From Platynereis dumerilii (taxonomy: Eukaryota > Annelida > Polychaeta > Phyllodocida > Nereididae), in contig JAPTHN010000001.1 of assembly GCA_026936325.1 (NCBI GenBank), forward strand, positions 101,881,859 through 101,945,858: 64,000 bases of DNA, in the 5' to 3' direction. This document shows, piece by piece, positions 11,801-19,926 of this stretch; positions within the stretch are counted from its first letter, which is position 1; each line of letters begins with the position of its first letter. The notes under the pieces were generated by a model. The model saw only the letters and a list, made by a program, of their open reading frames with translations, was not told where the DNA came from and searched no databases. Position numbers and translations under genes: made by a program.

Positions 11801-14800
11801 TACTACATAAAACATAATAAAAGGATATAAAACGCTAGATTTAGAAAAAGAAGGTTTACATTGCGGCAAAGCGTGTTTTCTTTTTCTTCTGTCTCACATA
11901 ATAAAGCTGAAGTGAATTATGAGGAAATTTGTAGCATTAACTCCGCATGAGCGTATCCAGCTGTTTTGATTTTATAATTTTCATTTAAAGATAGAATTAC
12001 GATTTTAATTAATAATTTCCAGTAAAGAAAGTACATTAGCCTTTGGCAGCTGTTCATACAAGCTAACGAGCTAAGAATAGCTTCAGAGCCAGATGCATTG
12101 CGGCTAGGGCAAAGGCATGCACAAACGTTCAAACTAATTTATACAAATCTTATATTGGAATTGAATTTATCATTGGGAATTACTACATCAGTTTTTCTTT
12201 CAGGGGCTGCAAAGGCCTACTACTTTGGATTAATCAAGTCCTAGAATCTTTGTTTGGAGAGCGAGATTTGGCTGATGAATTATGCCTAATACTGATACCA
12301 CTTTTTTAGCAGCACAGCTGCTCTTTCCCCAAGAATTTCATGCAATCTCGTTAGCACTCTGAAGGTCACTCTCTTTCACCAATCTTATTAAAATTTACTC
12401 TACATTCTCTGTAGGTTTTTCACTTTCGACCAGTCACTTTTGGTGCCCTTCTGTGATGGAAAAAATTATAAAGAAACTAAAATGGCCCGGCTTCCATGCA
12501 TGGGTCAAAGGTCAACCATGCCTTCTTCTTCTTCTTCTCCTTAGTATGTCCGTGACCGGTGTGCCTGTGTTGGAACCATACACTGTCTTTGCTGCTTAAA
12601 GTGCTTGCATGTTATTTTTCACTTCTATGCAATGCCGATGGTAGTATAGTGTTAATGATACCACAGCGATACTGATACCATGCGGATATTGATATGGTCA
12701 ACCATTGTATGAAGCGGTGCCTCGCATCAGATTCTGATACTGCTATTTGGTGCTCGATCAGCGCTGATAACAATAGTTGGTATCAGATTGGGGCATCCCA
12801 TCTCATGTTTCAAATGTGCTTGACTCCCAATAGTGAGAGAAATTCATTTGTTTTATAAATGTTTACAGAGTAATAAATGCTGTTAATGAAGGCCAAAACA
12901 TACTCACCAATTTTTCCACTTTTCCAAGGGCTGCGGAGGGCAATGGTTCCTGCAGTTTTAGAATGTTGCTGCTGATCTCCAGGTGTCGCTTTCTGTTGAT
13001 GACGTCATTATGGGAGGGTTCCGTCGAGAGGATTTCCACCACCCCTGACACCTCACTAGGAACAGTGAGAAGAGTATGTGATGTCACTGATGACACCAGA
13101 GACACATTGCTTTGTGACGTGGAAGAACTACTTTTGGAAGAGTTTCTGTCTTCGATTCTTTCAGAGAATCTGGGAACTGTTCGTCTGCTTTCGGAAGAAC
13201 TAGTCGAAGTAACCAAGTCGCCATTTTGAAACTTACTGCTGCCATAGCATACATCAACTTCATTAACATCAAAACTGATGTCCTGGTGCAAGTCATCTAG
13301 TTCAATGGCTTCACTTTCAAAGTCGATGTCTCCTATAGTGTTGTAATGGTTGGTTTCTGGATTACATCTCAGCTGAGACTTGTGTGATTCCTGGAATCTC
13401 TGTTGGTCTGCCTTTGGCGTACTGTGCTGAAACTTGTCTTCCGCCTTCTTATGGAGGAGTTTGCTGAAACCTGAGAATCTGAGGCCCTTTCCTCTTTTCT
13501 GACCTTTAACTTCCTCCCTTTGGGGAGCATGAAGGGCCTTGTCCTTCTGTGGGCTTTTCTCATTCCCTTCATTTCGATGAGGAAACAATCTCGACTTCTT
13601 CTCCTGAGGTTTCCTCTGCTCCGACGCCTCGTTTTCCTTTCCCGCAGGGCCATCGTTGAAACTCACTCTTTTACTCGGGCTGTGGTATCGCTTGTCGGCC
13701 TGGATAAAGAAAAGATGGTCATTCATTGAGTTGAGAAAATCAGTTCAGATTCTGTTTGGGTTGTCTGCATGCTTAGATACCTCCATTATCAAATTATCTT
13801 GTTTCAAATTCTCTGGTTGAATCAGCTGCTTGTTTTTTTCTAAAAGTTGCATCAAATTAGGCTATAGAACATTACAACCATTCTTGAGCAGTGTTGTCCA
13901 TCTAGTTATCACCTCTCTGTTACCAGAAGACTCGTGAACTGCCAAGTTTTCAGCTTCCTGGGACTTTCAAAGATCTGCACTGTACCAATTCTGGGGTAAC
14001 GCAAGGAGATTTTGGAACCTGGGAGTACACTCTAAAAAATTTCAGGCAAAATTGGTTTTTTAGATTCAAAATGGTTTTTTGAAAAACCAAATTTCAATGC
14101 AAAACCAACATGGATTTTTAAAAAATGTTGGTTTTTGCATTGAAATTTGGTTTTTCAAAAAACCATTTTGAATCTAAAAAACCAATTTTGTCTGAAATTT
14201 TTTAGAGTGTAGGCTGCCTTGGACAAGAGAGGTGAGCACCAGTGCCTATTCATGCCAATTACTCTTATAAATGCACAGAGTCACCTGCATATGGCTGTAT
14301 GCCAGTCATTTCCACCATTCCTGTCTACTTGTCAAGTCAATTTACACTGTGATTGTCATGGACAGGAAGTTCAATTCCAACAACACAATATGTAGTACAG
14401 CAATAGTACAGCATATGCTAGCATAACAGTATTTAATTACAGCATAGCAAAACAGTACAGAAAATCAGCACAGCCTGATACCCACCCTGCCAATTACCCT
14501 TGCTGAATTTTGCTTCGAATTGGACTCTTCTTCCAGTGACGTCACAGGTGTTATTAATGCACTTCCGGTTTTGCTTTCCCTGCTCTCCTTGACAAAAGAG
14601 CGGTGGTCTTTGTTCCATTGACTTTCTCTGCTCAGAACATCTGAAGACAAGACAGGAATGACAGAGAATCTCAGATGTATGTTAATCCTTTGTTGACCAA
14701 AATACACTTCTGGGGGAATCGTGGCTAAAATTAACACAGCCAGACACGTTTTAGGAATCACTATTTGTAACCATAAATACTTTACACAAAGGCAATGAGA

Positions 14801-17159
14801 TGTGGCTGTCTAGCAAATGGTGTACACAATGTCACATTGAGTAACAACCATTTGTGTATAATGTATCTGTTGCATTAAAGAGACTTCAGATGCTTTATTA
14901 TCAGTCACTGCCTTACAAGATCAATGATTCATCCCAGATAAATATAGATTTATGTGACAACATTTGAGCATACAAAAGGAATGGGCCCACACACTTGGCA
15001 GCATCATGAATGTGTGCACAGAATAACATATATGAGTAAATCGTTTCATGGCTTTGTCGTTTGAAATAATTGTATAAACTCTGTGTTTGTGTGCATTACA
15101 TATTACACATCTAAAGCTTTTTGTGTGTGACTATATAGTCCACAGGCACTACATCATATACAGAAACCTCATCAGCTTACCCCTCCCCCACCCAACTAAA
15201 CTTATCCAGTACATAATACATACACGGTAGGCAACTCCCTCGAGTCTCCTGGTTTGAGAATCCCAGCTTCTGTCTCAAGCAGTAGCAGGGTTTGTTAAAC
15301 TATAACTTAGGGACCGTTCAGAATTTATGACTGGGGGGGGTGGGAGTTTTGCTGGAACTTCCCCTCAAAAATTGATACCCCCTCCCCCTTGAGTTTCATG
15401 CGGATTTTTAGTACCCCACCCCTAGGCTTCACGCGTATTTTTAGTACCCCCCCCCTCGACATTCAAAGCAATACACACATATATACTATCATACGTGGCC
15501 ACGCGTACAGATTCGCGTAATTCGCGGACTTTTGCCCGTAAAAAAGTCCAAATAAAATGAGTTTATGCGTGTTTTTTAACATTTTTTCTTTGTTAAAATC
15601 TCTTACCCCCCCCCCTTGGAAGTGTTGTCAAAAATTAATACCCCCCCTTGAAACACGTGTGAAAAGTTAGTACCCCCTCGGCCAAAACTCCTACCCCCCC
15701 CCAGTCACAAATTCTGAACGGTCCCTTACCAACATTGTACATGGATTGAGACAGCGCTTCAATATGGTAAACTTTTAAGAATTAATGATAGTAATGCCTG
15801 TGCTATAGTCACTATATCAACATTAAATGTTTGTACAGTACATATCCCATTAACCACTAAGTGTACTTGTAATTGACTTACCAAAGATGGCCTCGGGGTT
15901 TTCCTCCAAGGGGACCCCCTCGTAATAAGTTCCACTCAAGGCCGATGCAAGGTCTGGAGTCTGGAGGCCCCCGAACTGTTTTAAGTAATCCTGCAATGCA
16001 ATTTGTAACACGAGATTATGAACTAACTCAATTACTTATGGATAGTATGTTTCTAAAACAACAACATGCTAGTCTCTATATAGGCCTATATAAGATAAGT
16101 TCTTCCACGAAAAAATGCTTAAAACTTGCTACAATTTCTTTCTTTTCTTTTCTTTTTTTTTAAGAGTTTCGCGACGGATGGTAGTCAACTAGTCATGGGA
16201 CAGAGCTGCAAGTTACACTCAAGCGGAGAAATCGTCCTTACTCCATTTTAGAACTCATAATTCGCCAAAAGTTTGTGGCCGAGTATTTCATAACTGAATA
16301 GGAACACCATCAAGCAAATTTACGAGAGAATGCATCTTATTTTCTTCTAATATATCAATTATTTCCATCATACTCTTATTGACACATGGGACATATTAGG
16401 CCTTGGTAGTTAAAAGATTGAGGCAAGATTGAGATCAATTTGTTAATTTAATTGAAGGCATTGGTCTGTTGGCCAATTACTGTGGTAAACAATCTGGGAA
16501 AATCAATTATTTGTGCACATACTAAATCAGAATAGACCCTTGAAGGACAAACAATCCTAATGACTGTTTTAAGACGCTTGGCGAGCATTCATTAATGCCC
16601 GCCATGCAATACCAGGATGAAGACCAATCATAATGTGACTAATGACTCACTAATGAGTTGGAAAATGACAACATCAGCTACCTGACGAAATACTGATTCG
16701 AATTGCCATGACGTTAATTGTACCTTGAAGTAGCTAGTATCATCAAGATTGTACAATTGAAGCATCAAACTATTCTCGACCAAGTGCACACTTTTAAAGT
16801 CTGGCATCATACCAAGAGATTTGCATTGAAAGAAAGTCTCAGTTTGGTTCAAAATGCAAAAATGTCGACCCTAAATTATGGTGTGAATGTTAGTCAAGGA
16901 CACTCACGTTAGATATATTTTGAGAAAAAGAAGAAAGGGAAGAAAGGGAAGAAGATGGCAAGACTGGACAGGAATATTATATGGTTGAGAGAAAAGTCAG
17001 AAAACAAACATTGTGCAGGTATTTATAATCAAACTATGACACACAAATGTATGGTACTCAAACTTGACAACTTGATTTCCCCCTCACCTTGCCATCCTTA
17101 GGCAGAGCAGCCTGCAGCTCTGCATCCAGGTCCAGGTACTCGAAACCCGCATCCTCCAT
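1399..17159 (-). CDS. SNCAIP: Synphilin-1-like protein gene (12 coding exons seen; 3' end missing)
   Basis: Spliced product of 1196 residues up to the window-side donor, against about 919 in human synphilin-1. All twelve exons join with matching phases. The N-terminus reads MEDAGFEYLDLD, close to human MEAPEYLDLD. Residues about 377-576 form ankyrin repeats (DENDQSALHLAVLHGHLDCV, then KLTPSSLAIK, then TLVEYGRDV), matching the synphilin ankyrin block in order and spacing. Residues about 560-646 form a charged coiled-coil region. The remainder is low-complexity and ends in a strongly acidic stretch. In vertebrates synphilin-1 is a cytosolic scaffold that binds alpha-synuclein and ubiquitin ligases such as parkin; synucleins are known only from vertebrates, so the partner here must differ. 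Human comparisons are from memory. Other ankyrin scaffolds are less likely because the N-terminal EYLDLD and the ankyrin-coil order both fit. Confidence 0.85.
2157..2219 (-). repeat. 15-bp coding minisatellite in SNCAIP-like exon 12
   Basis: About four tandem copies of a 15-bp unit (plus-strand CTGGGAAAGTATTGC with small changes) encode GNTFPGSTFPGNTFPG on the minus strand. The unit is a multiple of three, so copy-number change would keep the frame. Confidence 0.85.
3082..3228. mobile_element. Palindromic miniature element, copy 1 (intron 11)
   Basis: Starts CACTCTAAAAAATTTCAG and ends in its inverse TTTTTTAGAGTG, flanked by TA on both sides. The arms are nearly perfect inverted repeats; the centre is shorter than in the other copies. 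The TA duplication points to the Tc1/mariner superfamily. Confidence 0.85.
3327..3524 (-). CDS. SNCAIP: SNCAIP-like exon 11
   Basis: 198 bp, acceptor CCCCAG, donor GTATAA, phase 2 in and out. Encodes DVKAMLSKLKMLRQDLES, then a Ser/Glu-rich linker and SLPSPDEIDNVAWRFQR. Helical start, no recognised domain. Confidence 0.78.
4690..4856 (-). CDS. SNCAIP: SNCAIP-like exon 10 (coiled coil; donor uncertain)
   Basis: Acceptor CTCCAG at 4857-4859. Encodes LLNMTRDFKATSAQTTDY, then ILDHVVTQMEDLYIENSALR, a clear heptad pattern, then NGAKKG. Only a weak donor (GTTGTA) near 4689 keeps the required phase 2; the frame stays open to about 4632, so the exact end is uncertain. Confidence 0.65.
4935..5895. mobile_element. 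961-bp non-autonomous inverted-repeat element (intron 9)
   Basis: Left end GGGGAGAGTCCCCTCGATCG, right end inverse of GGGAAGAGTCCCCTGGATCG, flanked by TA at 4933-4934 and 5896-5897. A motif like CCTCGATTGGACCAC recurs inside near both ends. No transposase frame. Family unassigned; TA flanks would fit Tc1/mariner. Confidence 0.7.
6318..6360 (-). CDS. SNCAIP: SNCAIP-like exon 9 (43-bp coiled-coil exon)
   Basis: Small exon between a TTGCAG acceptor and a GTTTGT donor. Phase 2 in and phase 0 out, giving RYEDDRRRLKTEHNE, which continues the coiled coil. It is supported by phase agreement with both neighbours. Confidence 0.75.
7045..7325. repeat. Dispersed repeat, copy A (intron 8)
   Basis: Shares about three quarters of its bases by eye with 9160-9440, including CATGGTTGTCGAA and GAGTGATGAATTACTGTTGG. 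Both copies contain a short frame with MSKEVLLVF, but this is not supported as a gene. Family unknown. Confidence 0.6.
7502..7671 (-). CDS. SNCAIP: SNCAIP-like exon 8 (last ankyrin repeat, start of coiled coil)
   Basis: 170 bp, leaves phase 2, GTTAGT donor. Encodes TLVEYGRDVCIKNQSDVTP and then a helical stretch to SALIK. Human synphilin-1 reads TLVEYGANVTMQNHAGEKP here, so the alignment is nearly colinear. Confidence 0.9.
8139..8264 (-). CDS. SNCAIP: SNCAIP-like exon 7 (ankyrin region)
   Basis: 126 bp, phase 0 at both ends, perfect GTAAGT donor. Encodes DGCLRLLLDKLQSRG then SNTPAHLAAKYGHLTCLQ, a canonical ankyrin helix pair matching human SAVHVASQHGYLGCIQ. Confidence 0.88.
8383..8496 (-). 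CDS. SNCAIP: SNCAIP-like exon 6 (ankyrin region)
   Basis: 114 bp, phase 0 at both ends. Encodes AGKIEILDWLIEHTSVSK then RSLVHQAAKFGQ, the counterpart of the human segment around NGQLECVRWMV and SLIHYAGCYGQ. Confidence 0.85.
9160..9440. repeat. Dispersed repeat, copy B (intron 5)
   Basis: Diverged direct copy of 7045-7325 in the same orientation, two introns away. Either an unrecognised interspersed element or an old intronic duplication. Confidence 0.6.
10555..10764 (-). mobile_element. tRNA-derived SINE, copy 1 (intron 5)
   Basis: The minus strand begins with a tRNA-like head: box A TAGCTCAGTCGG, then GGACCCGGGTTCAATCCCC covering box B, then a tRNA-unrelated body and a 3' tail of TTTACC repeats. 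About 210 bp. The anticodon arm is mutated in this copy. The open frame across it is not a gene. Confidence 0.88.
10844..11032 (-). CDS. SNCAIP: SNCAIP-like exon 5 (ankyrin repeat)
   Basis: 189 bp, phase 0 at both ends, TTTCAG acceptor and GTGAGG donor. Encodes RMFVDSLSRDTILRTV, then DENDQSALHLAVLHGHLDCV and DKLTPSSLAIK. Human synphilin-1 has DENGNNLLHIAASQGHAEC and KLTPAGLAIK at the equivalent place (from memory). This is the strongest family evidence in the window. Confidence 0.9.
11033..12907. other. SNCAIP-like intron 4, no features recognised
   Basis: AT-rich unique sequence of 1.9 kb. Small open frames in both directions lack splice or family support. A stretch around 12640-12800 repeats short words such as GATACC and TGATACTG but forms no clear array. 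Confidence 0.5.
12908..13699 (-). CDS. SNCAIP: SNCAIP-like exon 4 (large, low-complexity, RVSF motif)
   Basis: 792 bp, phase 0 at both ends, ATCCAG acceptor and GTGAGT donor. Starts ADKRYHSPSKRVSFNDG, a basic region with an RVxF-type sequence, then a Lys/Arg-rich part, an acidic patch (DIDFESEAIELDDLHQD) and a Ser-rich part. It ends in LGKVEKL, which leads into the ankyrin block much as KKVKSIL does in human synphilin-1. Confidence 0.85.
14028..14209. mobile_element. Palindromic miniature element, copy 2 (intron 3)
   Basis: Same ends as copy 1 with TA at 14026-14027 and 14210-14211. The two arms of about 85 bp are close to perfect inverted repeats around a short centre. Confidence 0.9.
14486..14640 (-). 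CDS. SNCAIP: SNCAIP-like exon 3
   Basis: Acceptor CTTCAG; the first two bases complete the Asp codon begun in exon 2. Encodes DVLSRESQWNKDHRSF and a polar stretch to VIGR. The donor is GTGGGT after AGG; a second in-frame donor (GTAATT, exon end 14498) lies 12 bp upstream, so four residues may be optional. Confidence 0.75.
15310..15725. mobile_element. PIF/Harbinger-like foldback element (intron 2)
   Basis: Termini GGGACCGTTCAGAATTT and its inverse, flanked by TTA at 15307-15309 and 15726-15728. A 3-bp TTA duplication is typical of PIF/Harbinger. The interior is C/G runs with repeated TAGTACCCC, with no coding sequence; 416 bp. Confidence 0.75.
15882..15990 (-). CDS. SNCAIP: SNCAIP-like exon 2
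   Basis: Bounded by a TTGCAG acceptor and a perfect GTAAGT donor; 109 bp, enters phase 0 and leaves phase 1. Encodes DYLKQFGGLQTPDLASAL and onward to NPEAIF. Too short to have been seen as a long open frame. Confidence 0.8.
17088..17159 (-). CDS. SNCAIP: SNCAIP-like exon 1 (start codon)
   Basis: ATG at 17159 lies in a good context (CCCATGG). It encodes 24 residues, MEDAGFEYLDLD then AELQAALPKDGK, followed by a GTGAGG donor, phase 0. The EYLDLD motif is the conserved synphilin N-terminus. An acceptor-like TTTGCAG about 120 bp upstream suggests a non-coding first exon farther up in the 17.3-24 kb gap. Confidence 0.85.
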
Positions 17160-17785
17160 GGGTCAGCCTCCCCGGCTGCTGCTGTCTGCTGCTAATGCCC
17201 TCATCTTCAATTAGTAGACGCACTTTAATTAACACACACAACAGGGATGTGGGCACCATTCAATATGGACATGCATTTCACCTGCAAACAATTCAAAGAC
17301 AATTGAGACAAATGAAGGCAATAAAAGAACAATGCACCAACAGACTGCTACGATGTCCACCCAATTCGTTTAAAAGACAATAAATACCTCCCAAAACATT
17401 TAATGATAACTTTTTCACATGTTAGCTGTAATTACATGTAATTAACCTCACATTACGGTCATGTTAGTTTACTTTTAAAAAGTTTCATGAGCAACACAAG
17501 AGCACTCATTAGAGCGCAGTTCACCATCATTTTATGGCAGTAATGTTAGGAACAATACCTCAATGCCTCATGCCAATCTAAATATCCCTCGGGCGGTTGT
17601 CCGTTGCACGTCTATTTCACAAATATTCTCTCCTCAGTATGACTTTTTTACACACATTTTTTATCAAAATCGACATAAGTTTAATACATGTACTAACAAA
17701 CGCTCACAGCTGACACACATATATGTGCGGTTGTAAAACAATAAACAAATGTAATTTGGTTGGTACATCATAATGACCACACTGA

Positions 17786-19926
17786 CACTGTGGCAAAACT
17801 GGACGAGAGTAATCGAGTTACCCTCGTCTTATTTTGTCAAAATTAATTGAAAAATCTAGGTCATCCCATTGGATCCCATGTTAAAAGAGGACGAAGGTAA
17901 CTGTATTTTCAAGAATGGGATGGCGAGGGTAACTGGAGATGATGACTAAGGTAACTGAACTATATGTAATCATATATGAAAATAATACATATTGGCTATA
18001 ATTGATTGTATAATTTGGTTATGACCACGCCTGTAATGGAAAGGTATGGAAAATACAAGTGAGATTCGTTTATTTAAAACAATAAAAATATAAACTCAGC
18101 TTTAAAAAGTCACACAGTTACAGAACTTGGGAATTTCTTAAGTTAACATGATACAGCCTGCCAAGCTCGCGTATCGACTGCTTATAAATTTACTTAGATA
18201 GGTGGAGTGCGAAGAGAATCCATTGGTTTGCCACAGAGTTAAAGTTAAATGAAGAGGATGTTAGCAGAGCACAGATGCCTCCTCAAGTTGAATGATTTCA
18301 AAAGGTCAACAAAGATGTCCAAGAAGAATTTCACCAAGAAAATTACCATATTGGGATGACTATAACAGCTTATGACAAAACTTTACAGACAACAATGCGA
18401 CAAAGAAAATGTGAAGAACACCAGTTTGTAATACACATCGACAGAAAACAATGCGGGCATTGAGATGATTGACTGAATTAGAAATTTAACAATGGCTCAA
18501 GAGACACTGGTTATGGTATTGGATTCATGAATGATTCGCTCAAAGTGGCCTGATTCAGCCATTTAATCTGGAATCGTTTCGGAGTGACATTGTTCAGAAC
18601 CTTACAATGGATATATCCAGTTGCATTGTTGCAATTTTCCACTGCAATACAATAATAAATAGCAAGTGAGTTTTTAAACTGTGTAAAAAAAAGTCTGTTT
18701 TACTGTTGCTTACCTTATAGGCCTAAGCTAACCACGCAATAAGGTAATCAATTGGGAATTAGCACCTTTATTCGTCCACAGAGCTAGCAGATCCTATTGA
18801 GTTTATAACTGTAAAATTCAACTTATTCATTTCATGAATTGTTTTCTAACTGGTCTCAGAGAGGGTTCTGCAAATGAAAAATGTTGTCATCAATTTTGAC
18901 AAGATTCCTGGACATGACCTAATACTTCTTCTCCCACTTTCCTACAAATGTATCCTACCATGGAAGCTAATAATATCAATTGTTTGGCCATGATCCTACT
19001 GAGGTCGGTAAGGCTACCATACTTCTCCTTCTGCACTGTCTTCTATGCGCTCCATGCACTCTAAAAAATGCCGGGACAAAATTGTTTTTTTCATTCAAAA
19101 TGGTTTTTTGAAAAACCAAATTTCAATGCAAAACCAACATGGATTTTTAAAAAAATCCAAGTTGGTTTTTTGCATTGAAATTTGTTTTTTCAAAAAAACA
19201 TTTTGAATCTAAAAAACCTATTTTGTCTTAAATTTTTTTGAGAGTGAAGCACATTTTCTTAGAGGACAATCGAATCTTTAATGTGTCGTTTCAGCTTCCT
19301 TGGACAATTGGGCACCCAAATGTTGAAGAAGCCCAGTGTGCACAGACATGGAACTTAGTCAGAAGCAGGATGACAACTTTCGGTACAAGCACAGAAAGCA
19401 CTATTTGGGCCCTTTTTCATTGCACCATGCATTATGCAGTCAGAAAAATTACAAGAAACTGAAAACGTTGGGGATACAGGTATTCAGGTGCATTTCAGAT
19501 TTGTAAAGCATCAAAGTGTCATTCCATGGCCAACAAAAAGTTTATAAATGTGAAAGTTTGGCGTGATATCATGTAGAGCAAGCAATTACACATCCACATA
19601 AAACATCTCAATGAACATCATGAAAAGGGCAATTACCCTCGTTGTGACAACAAGCATGTTCATTGTTCACAGTTACCCTCGTCTTGAGATGCAGTTACCC
19701 TCGTCATTTTCGTGGGGCTTTAAGCCATTTTTGAACTCTCAATCAGGGCCTGAATTCAGTCTGGTCATTTCTTGAATTTTGATTGTGGATCAAAGACAAT
19801 GGTCATACACCTCTTGAATTATCGGTGACGGAGGTCATAGGCTCAAATTCAATGTTACATAATATTTCAGGCTAATTTAGAGACTGAGTTACCCTCGTCC
19901 TGGAGTCGTCCAGTTTTGCAACAGTG
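17786..19926. mobile_element. 2.1-kb non-autonomous DNA transposon, CACTGT termini, 5-bp duplication
   Basis: Left end CACTGTGGCAAAACTGGACG, right end inverse CACTGTTGCAAAACTGGACG (one mismatch in 20). The flanks are ACTGA at 17781-17785 and 19927-19931. A motif like GTTACCCTCGTC recurs in the subterminal 200-300 bp of both ends, mostly in opposite orientation at the two ends. No transposase frame is present. Copy 3 of the palindromic element is inserted within it. The 5-bp duplication fits Transib-type elements better than EnSpm (2-3 bp), although CACTG ends and subterminal repeats also recall EnSpm. Confidence 0.72.
19057..19246. mobile_element. Palindromic miniature element, copy 3 (nested, most diverged)
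   Basis: Ends CACTCTAAAAAATG and TTGAGAGTG with the same inner arms as the other copies. The flanking bases no longer form a TA pair. It lies inside the 17786-19926 element and is therefore younger than that insertion. Confidence 0.82.
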
